Below are positions 23,067 to 35,900 of a stretch of DNA of 64,000 nucleotides, in pieces. The notes beneath the pieces were generated by a model that was not told where the DNA came from, searched no databases, and was given only the letters and a program-made list of their open reading frames with translations. The position numbers were made by a program, and so were the translations under genes. Source of the stretch: Dichetophora obliterata. Taxonomy: Eukaryota > Arthropoda > Insecta > Diptera > Sciomyzidae. The DNA lies in NCBI GenBank assembly GCA_963920525.1, contig OY986436.1:176660361-176724360 (forward strand). Reading direction: 5' to 3'. Within the stretch, counting starts at the first letter, position 1, and the number at the start of each line of letters is the position of its first letter.

Positions 23067-24646
23067 ATTTACATCCACAAGCGTTCTTTAGCGTATGTTA
23101 CATATTATTTAAGTAGCTTCAAGCTTTGGAATGAAGCTTGTCCTTCTTTGAAAATCAACTCGTGCGGGGCGAAACTTAACATTGTAACCTTAAACTTTTA
23201 ACTTTTAGCTTTTTTTCGTCTTTTATTACACTATGGGTTTGTTCGTATGTGAATATGTAAATTTATGTTTATATAAGTGTCTGTGTGTTTGTTTAACTGC
23301 GTTGATGCTTACCTTTTTACTTGCGGCAGAACAATTTGTGCCGTGTGTTTGCATGCCTCGACGCAGGTTCTTCGTAACTTTCGGATTTTCTCTCTTAATT
23401 CGGGGCAGTCTTTTGATTGGCCAACATGTATCAACATGTCGCGAAATAAAGCAACATGGCTGTTAATATCCACGATTAGCTGTAAAAAAGTGTAGATAAA
23501 AAATTATATTAAAGTAAAGATAAGCGGTGCAAAAGCATCAATGCAAAATAATTTGTATTCTCTTTTTTGAGGAAAGGTGCGCAATCTGTAGATTAAAGGT
23601 GGGTTAGAGAATTAATTTGGTGGAAACATCGATAAATGACTGAAGCTTAACACTGTATCAGCAGAAACATTATTTTAGTTGTTGTTGTCAATTTAATCGT
23701 TGTTGTGATTATCTTTGAAGTAAAATAATCATTTATTTACATCCAACTGTAACACTTTTTTCTTAAGATTTCACTTACAATTTTTACTCAGTTTTAATAT
23801 AAAAAAATTAAAATCACATCTTGAGTTAAAATAAAAACGGTTATTTTAAGAAATATGTACGTAATATTAAAATAAGTACCTTATTAAACCTCATAAACAA
23901 ACAGCAGAATTTTTGTTGTCAAATATGATTTAAGAAACTAACGTAATTAACTAACGCATAATTTTAATAGGGCAAATAAAATCTTTTGCAGAGAATTAAT
24001 TTGCATTGCCTTTGTTCAAAAATTAGAAAAAAAAAGGATTGAAACCAAACCCTAGAAGCCCAAGAGGCTACGATGACCTTGTCATTTATCATTTCTTATT
24101 TTGAAAAAGTTTACTACTTATCGTCGCTCTCGTGTCAAACTTTCGTAACCCACACTTTCCTTAAAATTGAGTTAATACTACTTTAACACTTATCATGCAA
24201 AACCTCATCATTCTCCAGAGTATTGTGGTTACTAGACCAGCTTTAAGAAACGAAAATAGCATTTAAATCCAACGCATAAATTAAAAAGTTTCTATTTGTT
24301 CTAAAAATGTAATTCGCGTAATATAAATTCTGGCGCACGACGATTTAAAATGGCCTTTAGCAATATATGGAAAAAAATTTAAAAAAAAAATCCCAATCAC
24401 TTTTGTTTTTATGATAGATAGATATTCATTTATTTAAAATAATTTTCACAGTATTTTATGTACAATTCAGATCTTTATAAATAACTGATAATACCTAATG
24501 TGAGTGTCAGGATCGCTTTTCTATTACAAAGCTACCTGCATTACAGCAGAGATTACTTATATATTTATATTTTTTGTTAATTTCTAAGGAAAATGTGTTC
24601 AAGATACAATTACTATTTGAAAAGTACTATTATAAAATTCATGGTA
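23067..24646. other. Interval without recognisable genes
   Basis: Only short frames occur, including overlapping TG-rich ones at 23233-23495 that look like low-complexity sequence. No repeat structure of note. Confidence 0.5.
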
Positions 24647-25519
24647 CAGTTGCGGTCAAAATAATAATAATAGCAGTGATTTTATATTCAGACATGTCTG
24701 GATAAATAATACTAGTCTACAAATTTCGGATCCGGTAAGCCCATTATAATTTCTATATATATTTTCAACACTGGTTCCAAATCTGTACTCAGTTTTTTCT
24801 ATATTGTAAAATGTTCAAGATACAGGGTGTCTTACGCATTAGGCAAGTTTTTAGTATTACTGATCTAGAATCTAAGCTACTAATCATAAAATAAAAAATA
24901 ATATTTTCTATTTTAGAAAAAATATCAGCTTTTCCATCAATATATCAACCACTTTCGTGTCATGTGCTGTAGCGGAGCTAAAATTTTAAGATTATTCAAC
25001 GAAATATCAAAAAATTTTGTATCTTTTATTTTAGCGGAGCTGTGAGCATCCAAAGTTAGAGTTTAGAAAAAACCTGTGGTTAAGTGTATTTTTACAAAAA
25101 AAAACAGACGATTTAAATTGGGACGATTACAGCTCCGCTAAAATAAAAGATACTACATTTGCTGATATTTCGTTGGATAATCTCAACATTTTTGCTCCGC
25201 TACCGCACATGGCACGATAGTGGTTGATATATTGATTGAGAAAATAATATTTTTTCTAAAATACAAAATATTATTTTTTATTTTATGGTGAGCAGTTTAG
25301 ATTCTAGATCAATAATACTTAACACGTGCCAAAAACGTAAAACACCCAGTATCTGGATATTTTTACAGTATAGAAGGAAACTGAGTACAGATTTCGAAGC
25401 AGCTTTGAAAGTACATGTAGGAACGATTATGGGTTTACCGTATCCGAAATTAGTAGACAAGTATATTTATACAAACATGTCTCAATATAAGAGCACTGCT
25501 ATTATTTTGACCACAGCTG
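24647..25519. mobile_element. Palindromic Tc1/mariner-type MITE, 873 bp
   Basis: Ends read CAGTTGCGGTCAAAATAATA and, at the right, TATTATTTTGACCACAGCTG, each flanked by TA. The arms are inverted copies of each other along nearly the whole length, for example CTCAGTTTTTTCTATATTGT near 24790 against its mirror near 25360-25385, and GGAGCTAAAATTTT against its counterpart. The GGTCAAAATAATAGCAGTG motif is familiar from Tc1-like ends. There is no transposase. Confidence 0.8.
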
Positions 25520-25674
25520 TATATCAGCAGAAGTATATTTTTATGTATATATAATTATAATTATATACTAAGAGAAATATATTCAAAATTCATTCAAAAG
25601 TTAATTTATATATTTCATTGATGTTTCTAAAAAATCCAACAACGATTGAAAGTATTTACCATTTAAAAAATTGT

Positions 25675-27400
25675 TAACTTCTGATTCGGTGAGCGTCTTT
25701 TGGCCTAAAAGTTTTTTCAAGTTTTTCTGTAAGTTGGACAAATACCAATAAAATGAAAAGTATTTTCTGCCACGTAAAATTACACAACGAGCAGATACCA
25801 GTAGTATTTGGATTGAAGGATCGAGTATTAGAGCGGTTCAAAAGACCACACCTGGTCTTCAAAAGAAGTGCACTTTGCCTTGAACTGAAAGTGCTGATAA
25901 TACGGTCAGCTAAAGAATTACAGAGGGTAGGATACATATCATGAAACATTCCAATTTCAACACGAGCAACAAAATCTTGCTTCTCAGCAATTTCGGCCTT
26001 TGTAGTCTAGTGGAGACTACATAGTGCGCTAGACTATCAACCCAGAGGTCCATGGTTCGAATCCGGGCTCGTGCATGGTTGTTTTCAGTTTCTTTGTTCT
26101 TTCATACATTCAAAAATTATGGAAAAACAAAAAATCCACAACTAAGTTGTGGAAAATGAGAAATTAAAGCACAAGCACAACTTAGGGCTGGAAATGCTTT
26201 GAAGGCATAACACTAGCCTCGGCTAAAAGCAGTTCAAATTGTCTTTCACGGTTGTTTCGCCTAATCAATAATTTACGTAGGGTTCCATCAATTCCTCTAA
26301 ATAAATCTATCCCTTTCCTTTCGGGTCAAAGACCAAACCTTGTTTGTATAAGGCACATGTCTTGGTTCTTTGATCTTTAAAAAAAATGTCAAGTTTTTCT
26401 AAAATTGATGAATTGGATACGTCATTTATTTTGCTGACCTGAAGTCTTTCACATAAATCGTCCCACTCGTTTGCCCAATACAGTTTGTTTTCTATTGTGT
26501 ACTTGGCAAGTTTGAATGGAAGCCTATTTTGATGCATATTAGATATCTTATGCAAATAGTTCAAGTAAAGTTTAAGAATAAACCAATATTGTGTATTCAT
26601 TCCAGTCTCCAAATAAATCATAGAATTTTGTGTTGTACTTAGTAGATTAAATACTTTTTTCATGAAGAAACGGAATAGTTTTTCGCATTCCTCGTAGGAC
26701 TAAAGTTCAAAGACTTCCGCATCATGACACAGAATAGACCTAGCATCAGTGGTGAATATTTTAAGCTTGTTCGAATAGGAAATTGTATTATAGGTGATAT
26801 AATATGACCAGGTTGAGTTTATTGCATATTTTCTGGGTATAAGTTTTTCACTGAGATGCTTTGTAAATGATAAGTTGTGCGTTAGGTGAAGACTTAAATA
26901 CTTATATTCATTTACAACCTCTATATTCTCAGTACCGTATTTTCAGCTACATTCTCTGCTTATATTATTACCCTTTCGGAACACAACGATTTTAGACTTT
27001 AAAATATTTAGTTCGTTTCCATTTATGAAGATATTGGTGGAAAGAATTCATCATATTTTGGAGACCAGTTACCGAATCTGAGAGTAAGATAAGGTCATCT
27101 GCATACATTAATATTTTAATATCAAAACCATCAATTTTTACTCCTTCTGGTTATGTATCAGGTAAGTCATTTAAGAAAAGTGAAAATAAAATTGGGCTTA
27201 AAGGACAGCCCTGCCTAACACCTTGCGTAACCATGATGTCTCCAGATAGAGTTGCAGAATCCCAGATATGACTGGAAGTATTTTCATATAATAGTGACAG
27301 AACATTTGAAAGTTTTTTTGAGAATCCCAAGTAAGCAAGCTTAAAAAGTAATAATTCTCAAAAGATGTGGTCGAATGCAGATTTTAAATAAGTAAAAAAT
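25675..27400 (-). pseudogene. Broken LINE: reverse transcriptase and C-terminal Cys/His domain
   Basis: Read on the minus strand from about 27400, the text gives FDHIF, LAYLGFSKKLSNVLSLLYEN, GVRQGCPLSPILFSLFLNDL and DIKILMYADDLILLSDS. These are reverse-transcriptase motifs, including the catalytic YADD. A 118-codon open segment (26663-26307) is the region after the RT. The tail at about 25950-25675 has CSLCN followed, after a frameshift, by AENTFHFIGICPTYRK, a C-x2-C ... H-x5-C knuckle. Several stops and frameshifts inactivate it. A tRNA-like sequence (26000-26075) sits in the region between the last two blocks. It would copy its RNA into DNA at nicked chromosomal sites. Confidence 0.8.
26000..26075 (+). 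pseudogene. tRNA-like sequence (tRNA relic or SINE promoter)
   Basis: TAGTCTAGTGG matches the A-box pattern. GGTTCGAATCC, 50 bases on, is a perfect B-box, and the flanking GGGCTCGTGC would be the 3' acceptor side. The 5' side (GCCTTTG) cannot pair with it, and the anticodon arm is irregular, so it is not a functional tRNA. A Pol III promoter could still be active. Confidence 0.6.
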
Positions 27401-28252
27401 GCATAAATTTTGCGTTTTTGCAGAAAGCTATACGAACTTTGCAGGTTTGACTAGACAGATTAAACTTTTTTGTATGTTTAAATTTTAAAAAAACGGATAA
27501 GCACTTAATATTTCATTTATTTTTAACCCAAACTGAGTTATCAAACAAAAACTACTTGAGTTGTGATATTTAACTTTCCGAAAAAATATCTTTTCTTTTC
27601 CTATTGTATAAAATCATATAAAATCCACATAGAAAAAATTTAAACAAAATATTGAAAAAATATTTTCTTAAGATTTAACTAATACAAGTAATTGTGTTAT
27701 TACGTCAAATAACCTTGTCATTATGAAGTTTTTTTCGGGAGGGATACCTATTTTGGAATTAAGACATTACGCAGTTTTAGGAAAAACATTCCCAAAAATC
27801 CAAAAATTAAATTTTAAAAAAAATAAATTTTGTATGTGAAAAATTGTGGATTAATCGCTATCTATTCAAAATCGTCAAAATCATCAGAATCGTTATCTAT
27901 TGTGAAATGTATTTGCAAATAGGTCTAAAATTTTGAAGAATATTGCACCGCTAGATTTTTAATTATAGCCCCTTTTTCTCAATAATCTCAAAAGTTGAAA
28001 TTTTCACATACGACATGAAATTTCTAAAGCCACGTTGTTCAAAAAGAAAAAAAATTCAGATATCAAATTTATAGCTGTAAAAACTTAATTTTTTAATCCT
28101 TAAAGTGCCCTTTTCTAGAATTTCGTTAACAATTAATAAAAAATATCATAAAAAATCCAAAAACATATATTTCTTTTTTAAAATTACTCTACAAAAATAT
28201 TTGTGAATTTTGTTGTGAAATTAGTGAAAAACTCGACCACGACCTTTTGTAT
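27401..28252. other. AT-rich interval without recognisable genes
   Basis: No coding or repeat structure stands out. It may belong to the decayed element whose protein fragment starts just downstream. Confidence 0.45.
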
Positions 28253-28345
28253 TTTAGTTGCCGACACCATCTTTACGAACTAATCTTACGAAGTGTTCTT
28301 ACCTTACACTTGTCCTTAGACGCCAATTTCGCACCGGTGATGTTT
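28253..28345 (+). pseudogene. Transposase fragment related to the 34-39 kb element
   Basis: The frame reads FSCRHHLYELILRSVLTLHL. This aligns with LACRHHVYEIMVRCAFKVEL in the decayed gene at 37.2 kb, preserving C-x-H-H and the following Glu and Arg. Upstream and downstream homology is lost. It is the only recognisable remnant of a second, older copy of that family. Confidence 0.55.
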
Positions 28346-28834
28346 AGCTCGGCTGATGCCAGAGTTAATATTTTCGGAACAATTGTACTTTTTTGGTACA
28401 ATTTTATATTTTTCCTACTTTCCTACTTTCCTACTACCATAGAGTTTTTGGTACATTTTATTTCACTCTAACGCAGAATTTAGAACACTTAGTAAGCAAA
28501 ATATTTAAAAGAATTAAAAATACATAAAAAAAATGATTTTAAAGAGTCGTTTTTCTCCAAGTTATATAAAATTGCTTAAAGAATTCTTCCAATTTCTCAT
28601 TCGACAGCAAATGCTAAAAGAATATTTTATTTTCAAAGTTTAATACAAACCAGTTACAGAAATAGACTACAGATTGCAATAATTTATTTAATTTAATTTA
28701 AGCAAAATATATTTTAAAATCTAGTGAACTAAATGCTACAATATTGATATCAGAAGTAATATATCAAATGAAAAAAATTTCTAAAATTTGAATGAAAGTG
28801 AAGAATTTCTTGACTGAAAGATTTTTCCATTAAC

Positions 28835-28965
28835 TTCTTTCGTTACCTTAACATAGAAAGGTCCTGACTAACATTTTAAATAAATTTCGGTTGGATTGTA
28901 TCGGATTTCGGAACATTATTTAAAAAAAATGTTAGTAGCCTTTCTACATTAAGATAACGAAAGAA
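28835..28965. mobile_element. 131-bp hairpin MITE
   Basis: TTCTTTCGTTACCTTAACAT at the left is mirrored by TTAAGATAACGAAAGAA at the right. The arms (also GAAAGG/CCTTTC and ACATTTTAAAT/ATTTAAA) leave a loop of roughly 30 bases. Parent family unknown. Confidence 0.65.
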
Positions 28966-29229
28966 ATTCGCATGTTTATAGAAATATTAGTTTTCAATTA
29001 TAAAAAGACCTCTAAATTTTATGTGTATATGATTTTTTTAAAGATTTTATTTATCTCATTTTATGAATATTATAAAATACTTGTGTTCCTTTTTGTGGTT
29101 ATAAAAAACTTTGTGATTAATTAAAAATAAATAAAAACCTTTGTAATTTTTTAATAAGGTATGTATATGAACTGAATTGTTAAAAACACATTCACTTTAA
29201 TTTAAATAAATACTAGCAAGTAATTATCT

Positions 29230-30200
29230 TTGACTGAGTCGATACCCCACTGTATAATCTTAGTTATGCATGTTTTTATAGTTTGATGACGTCTCTGCGT
29301 ATAGATTACTGTTGTGGTTTTCATCCAATTTTGCAAAAACTCAAATGCAGAACACATTTAAGATATGGAAGATTAAGTGTTAAATATGATGTTAATACAC
29401 TCATTTTTGCGGAATTTAAAAAACTTATGCTACTTTGATGACGTTACTTTGTATGGGAGACTGGTCGAGTTTATATCAATTTTTCCAAATTCTAAACTCA
29501 AAGTGGGTATTAATATTCTTAGCAAATGTTCTTAATTTTAATTTATTAAATTAATTTTTGCGAAATTTTTAGAGACCTAACCGTTTTTATATAGTTACTT
29601 TGTTTGGGAGCTAGGCGTGGTTTTTATACTATTTTTACAAATTTGAAATATATGGTGAATATTTGAGATCACAGTTCATATGCAAAATTTCAAGTCATTA
29701 CATTAGTTTACCATTTTGTCAAAGTCACTTTGTATGGGAGGTTGTTGCGTTGTTTTTTCGATTTAAAAAATTTCAATTATATGGTGAATTTTTGCGGCCA
29801 TAGTTTATGGGCAAATTTTTAATCATGACCTTAATTTTTGTGTCATTTTTAGATACTTTAAAGATTTGATAAAGTAACGTTGTATGGGAGGTAGGCGTTG
29901 TTTTTAATCGATTTTAAAAAATTTGAAATATATGGTGAATATTTTACTTTAAAAATTATGTGCACAATGTCAAGTAACTGCAAAAAAATTTGTGGAGTTT
30001 TTTGAAATTTTATTGCTTCTAAGAAGGCGTGGTTTTCATCCGATTATGCTCGTCTCCAACTTCATCTTTATTTTTTAATATAAGCACATATACCAAATAT
30101 CAATACGATAGCTTTTAAGTTGCGGTTGTAATCGTGTCGACAGACTCTTCACATCGGAGGTGATGCTGATCAAGACTATATATACTTTTCTATACCTGCC
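29230..30200 (+). repeat. Degenerate tandem repeats with GTATGGGAGGTAGGCGT motif
   Basis: Diverged units of roughly 130-165 bp recur, each with a form of ACTTTGTATGGGAGGT followed by CGTGGTTTTTATCCGATTTT-like text and AAATATATGGTGAATATTT. The end near 30160-30200 (TGATCAAGACTATATATACT, then TTTTCTATACC) resembles a tail I remember from dispersed dipteran repeats. It is probably part of a non-autonomous transposon, with Helitron-like being one option. Confidence 0.5.
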
Positions 30201-31205
30201 ACACCTCCTTATCAGCTTTACAAACGGAGTGAAAAAGTTAACGCAGTAATGCGCGGAGTAAACAAAATCAATTCCATACGTTTTTTTTTCGTTTTGTACA
30301 ATTTTTTCTAAACTTGTTCGTTTATCAACCCTGGCTGATGCAATTAATCGAATATCAGTCAGTTCATCGGTATTGAACCAATTGAACAAAACACCAATTC
30401 AGTTTTTCGCAAAGTATGACAATTGAGTGTTAAGGCCTGAACACAATGGCTGCAACAATTGTTATTTGAATAGAAAATGTCAAAAAATTATATTAAGTTT
30501 GCTTGCTTTAATTATAATTTTAATTAAAAAATATCGATTTTTGAGGTTTTTTATTATTTTTTTACCTAAAAGCAAGGACTGATCTTTTGACAATACTGGT
30601 ATTCCATATTTTTTTCCAACGGAATTCACAAATATTTTTCTGGAATTATTGAAGTCATTTCAAAGGAGACATATGTTTTTTTACGATTTTTTTTTGTGAT
30701 CGAAATGCCATAATAGTTCCTTTAATTCCTTGAGACGGAAGCCTAGACCTTTAGAGATATAAAAAAAAGATGATTTTGGATTCGGGTTCTCCGTGGTCAA
30801 ATTAAGAGAAAAAAAAATTAGGTTTGAAAAAATTTGGGGAGCTTTATATAGCCCCATATAGTGGGGTCATATTTGACCTTATCGACCTTAAGTAAAATTT
30901 GTACGGATATTTTAGCTGTAGTCTGTGATGGCTATGGAGGTAGTTTTAATAAAATATTAAAACCAGCTTATGTGTTTAATGCAATTTAATTACAAATTAA
31001 GAAAATTAATATACATATATAAATATTACAGATTAATACTGAAATTTTAATTTTCTTAACAAAAAAGATAGCGAGGTGCAAAATTGAGTTTATATAAAAA
31101 AATATCGCAAAAAGTTTTACTTAAGACGGATGGGGTTATGTAAGACCTCATTTTATTTAGTTGTTTTTGTAAAAACAACTGGAAATATTTGCTGAACGAT
31201 TTTAT
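30201..31205. other. Interval without recognisable genes
   Basis: AT-rich, with a GAGCTTTATATAGCCCCATA patch near 30838-30860. No coding similarity or inverted repeats were noticed. Confidence 0.45.
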
Positions 31206-31209
31206 TTAA

Positions 31210-31665
31210 GGGCAGGTTCTCATGAAGCTCGAACAAAAACTCAATTTTTATTAGTTTTATTTATTGATAGTTTATGATGTGTAGCATATTTTCCCAAAGC
31301 AGTTTGACCGAAAAAAATGCATAAAAAAGTTATTGCATACGAAAGGAACCCATATTTGCATTAACGCACTCGAAACAATCTTTAACCAAATCTTAACACG
31401 CGTTTTCGGAAAAATTTTGTTTTACAAACTGGTCTCCACGATATCTCAAAAACTACTCCATGAATTAAGCTGAATTTTTTTTAAGGTAGATAAAATTTGT
31501 TGGTTCCAATACCTACATTTAGACATTATTGGCCTTTTTTGTTTGAGAACTTTAAGGAGCAAAAAAATGTGAAAAAACGCTGTCAAGGCCTTCATTTACT
31601 TCCTTCTATGAAAAAAAAATCAATAACATCACCGTATTTTCGGAGCTTTAGATGAGAGCCTGCCC
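31210..31665. mobile_element. 456-bp MITE with TTAA target sites
   Basis: GGGCAGGTTCTCATGAAGCT is mirrored by AGCTTTAGATGAGAGCCTGCCC, shown here as AGCTTTAGATGAGAGCC plus TGCCC. TTAA flanks both ends (31206-31209 and 31666-31669). TTAA duplication is characteristic of piggyBac and Kolobok elements. No coding sequence is present. Confidence 0.75.
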
Positions 31666-31669
31666 TTAA

Positions 31670-34339
31670 TTTAATCGAGTTATTAGCAATATACTTGAGC
31701 TGTATATACAACATACTTTACACGAAAAGAAATAATACTTCTAACTGATCAGCTGTTAGCCTGTTAGAGTTGCCAGATTCTATTAAGCTTCTAAAACTAA
31801 ATTCAAGGTAGAAATTACCGGATTTATTGCAATTAAAGAAATGATAATTAAAAAACCCATGGGGTTGTGGTGTCTGTGTACCACAAATAAAAGACACACA
31901 TACACATACACTACGAACACAACAAAATCACTTTAATAAATAATTGAGTTTAAAATATATAATTTTTATGTTTGTTAAATTTAATTAATCAATAACATTT
32001 TGTTCAAAAAGATTATAAAAAATATATTCAACAAAATAATTCATACAAAATAAGTTAAAGAAAATAAAAGCATTGTTTTGAATTTTTTTTTTTTACTTTT
32101 GTAAAAAAATATGTTTAAAAACGAAGCTATTTTTTTAAACAAATGCACGAAAAAAGCACGGCACGCGCCCATCTATAGATCATACATCGAATCATAAAAG
32201 AAGACTGAAGCAATATAAATTATTGCTATAATGGCAAAAAATGCAGTCAAATAATTTATAGCTTCGATATGAGATTTATGTAACTTAATTTGAAATTAGT
32301 AGGACAACTATTATATAGAAAATTTTAGCTATACAAGCTTTACGGAATAATTAAACCTAAAAAGGTCCCAAAATCAAAAATTAGAGAAATTTTAATTTTA
32401 CCCATACATGCTTGAACTCCCTTAATGTGGGTTTTTACAACAACAAGATACAAATAAGATTTTTTCTAAAAATGAAAAAACACAACCTTTGTTGTTGCCT
32501 TTTTAAGACTTACCTGATCTAAAAAGCTCACAATTAAAAACCGTTTAAAAATTCAAAGGATTCAAAGAATATATTACAATTAATTATCTAACATCTCTTT
32601 AGTTTCAGTCTAATTTTAATGTGTGATAGCTTTTTTTAAAGAAATATTTAATTAGAAACGAAATGCATGTTTTTTTTTTTAAACAACGCTTTAAAGACAG
32701 TTATTGTCTTTTTTTTAAATAGAGCAATTTTTTCCATACAAATAACATTTTACAATTTAAGCCGAAATCGAATCTATCAAATGTTACCTGATTGGCTCTA
32801 AATTTTATATTTGGTAACTTTAGACAATGGGAAATAGAAATCCTGATTAGGATTTTTAAAATCAATACCTTGAAATTATTCATACAAAAACTGCCCTCTT
32901 TACTGTCAATAGATTAAACAAAGTTTTCAATATATATTTTGGAAGAAATTATGAGAATAACTGCATCTTTAAGTAAAACAAAACGAAGGCTGCAACAATA
33001 TTTTTTGACATGGAAAATGTATCGCTCACCGTGTTTCGCACCATGTTTAGCCTCCGTTTCGTTATACATAAAGATGCTGTAAGACTGAAGTCAATTGCTA
33101 TGAATAAGCCAAAAATAAACATTGATTATTATATAGTAAAATTGTTAATAAATAGGACTTGGTATAAAATGCGTGTCCTTCTCTATATGAACCTCAATGC
33201 ATAAATGTAGGACTCTTAAATTTGTAGCTAATGTGCTTTCATTAGAATTCGGCATGCAAGAATGAAACACTTAGACTTGTAGTTAACTCTGCTGCAAGTC
33301 GTTCATAATCTCTAAAAGCTTGCAGGCAACTTTTTTTTTCAAGGAAACTATACGTATTCAAGCAAAGTCAACCGGTGCCTAAAAGTAATAAACTAAAGTG
33401 TTGTAGCAAGAACAGAAGCAGCAGTTAGTAGTGTAGTTATTAATGTTGTGAGCATGTTTCTAGGTTATAGTACATATGTGTATGAAATTACTTTCTATAA
33501 ATGTTTGTTGTCGTGAGTGTGTGTATAAGTTAAAAAACAAATCATGTGTGCTACGGTGCAGTGAGCCATTAAACCAAAATTGGCCTTGTTGGCGATGTTG
33601 GGTTAGAAAAAATAACACAGCTAGAGCAACAGAAAGCGCTGTAAATATTTTTATGAGCTTTAATACACGAGTGTTGTACATATGAGTGGTTATGATGGTG
33701 CATGTGTATGTGTGTTACGCTCACACTAAAAATAAATTAATACAAACATGCACTGTATGAAGTCCACCAATAAAAAAATTAGCTTTACGGAAAAACAAAC
33801 AAAGGATTCTCGACATGAAGCGGTATAAAGCCAACTGTGGAGCAATAAGCTAAAATATTTCCATAAAATTTTTATTTTATAAAGCTCTTGTGTTGAGTGT
33901 TTTGCTTTGTCGCAATATTATTGAAATTCAAATTGAAATTTTAAGTCCGAATACAATATTTTCAAATTCGAACTTAATAAAGTCTAGAGAAAATTGGTTT
34001 AAATTTAAAAACCCTGGTCTCCCGAGACTGCCATCAAGTTGAAATTTTTTTAATTAGAAATTTTCAATATGCCAAAAAGACGCACTATCCCCCCCCAAAT
34101 AGCAAGCTATCATCGCAAATGCAACTTTTTGTTTTTTTTTCTTACTGTGGGCAATAATTACCACAATACTGGGCAATTAATTTATTATTGATTGCTAAGC
34201 CTTAATGGGTTTAATATCAAAAGAAACAGTCCAGAAAAAATTATAGCCATTTTTCATTACATTACAATTCAGCGGTCTAAAAAGATTAACTAAAATAATT
34301 ATAGTAATAACATGAATTATTGCTTAATATATTAATATA
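31670..34339. other. Long AT-rich interval without recognisable genes
   Basis: Short frames only. Poly-T tracts and a CACACATACACATACACT patch near 31893-31912 are present. No RNA gene or transposon end was identified. Confidence 0.45.
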
Positions 34340-34890
34340 GGGGAGCTAGGGGCTAGTTATTACAAAGTTTTAAAAAACAGATTTAGTTTGAAATATTGTT
34401 GACATTTTCAGATTACAACTGGAATTTATTATAGCCCCATTATTTATTCGTGATATTACAAAAAAAAGTTATGAGAAAGTTTGGATTTTTAAAAAATTAA
34501 TATTTTTCCGAAGAAAGTCAGGTGTTACAACTTGCCCAATTTTTGTGGCAAGTTGTTACAGATGACTTGAGACTTGAGATTAGCACTAAAGAAATGCATT
34601 TACGCGAAATGTTTAAAGATTTTATTTATGTTTTCTGATAAATTAACATATAATATAATCATAGGACTTATTTATTGCTAACAAAACTGTTAAATTTAAA
34701 ATTTTATAAGAAATCAGAATACAAATATTGGAAAGATTTATAAATAACTTTTTGAAGTAAGAAAATTTAAAAAATTTTTAATCAAGTCAAAGAGTGAAGA
34801 GATTGAGAGCAAAAACTCCATGTAAAATAACTAGTTTAACATGCTCAAGGTAGTCAGTGAATCCGCTTTTACAAAAAATAAAGTAACAAT

Positions 34891-35111
34891 CAGGGGTATT
34901 ATGGAAACTGAAAATTGTCAAAATCGGTTTTGAAATGGACACATATTTCAGTTTGGTGTCATAGAAACCGATTATCGATTAAGAAACACAAATCCAATTT
35001 CGAAAATGAAACCAGTTTCTAAATCGATAATCGGTTTCTATGACACCAAAATGAAATCTGTGTAAATTTCTTAACCGATTCTGACAATTGTCGGTTTCCA
35101 TAACACCCCTG
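34891..35111. mobile_element. 221-bp CAGGGG MITE in the left arm
   Basis: CAGGGGTATTATGGAAAC is mirrored by GTTTCCATAACACCCCTG. Internal arms (GTGTCATAGAAACCGATTAT and its mirror) make the whole unit a hairpin. CAGGG fits the hAT terminus pattern, but no 8-bp duplication is visible. Confidence 0.75.
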
Positions 35112-35900
35112 AATAAGAAAGAAAACATACAAACAAACAAGATGTAACAACAAAATACTGTTTTTGTACAAATTTTCCAAGTTTAACTTTACAAAATCTA
35201 ATATCAATACGAACGAAACCATAAAAACAAACAACAAACTAAATTACAACAACATTTTTAACATTTTACAACTCACCCCATATATTATAACAACTTGCGC
35301 CATGGGATGATTTCGATCATTTTTAATTATTAACTAAAAGCTATAATTGTTAATAAAAAAATAAGGCTATACATTAGACATACTCACGATTATATGAAAA
35401 AAATTATATGTTATTTTTTTAATCCCGAAAGTGGCTTAAATTATGCCAATTGACTCAAAACGTACAATTTGAAGTTTGAAACCGATCCAATATCAGCAAC
35501 CCGGCGCACATTGCATTTGAAATGTGAAACACTCAATTTTATATGAAAAATGCGATTTTCATTAATTAAATTTAAAATTTATGCATTTATCATAAAATAA
35601 ATTAATTTAAATGTTATTATTGACCTATTGATGTTATTATATTAAAATACCTATCTAAAAAGGTATTGTACTTTGATATCGGTTCCAAAATGCGTTCAGA
35701 ATGTACTTTCTTCTGCTCAAAATAGCAAAAAATTTTCATTCTAATTGCTAATTACATCAAAAACTTCGTGCTGTTTGAAAGCTGTCAGTTGAAATCATCT
35801 CTAGTTTATGTCCATCTCTAGTTTATGTGTTTAATCAAAACTTGTTTAATTTTACAGCAAAAAATATTCCAATCAGAAAGTAGTTTTCAAAGGCAGTGAA

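Noticed and set aside
25674..25949. Independent 91-codon gene on the minus strand
   Set aside because: Its CSLCN motif and context show it is the C-terminal zinc knuckle of the broken LINE.
26000..26075. Functional tRNA gene
   Set aside because: A-box and B-box are good, but the acceptor stem cannot pair and the anticodon arm is irregular.
33460..33685. Opposed 70-codon frames
   Set aside because: They are mutual shadows with no motif, splice context or codon bias.
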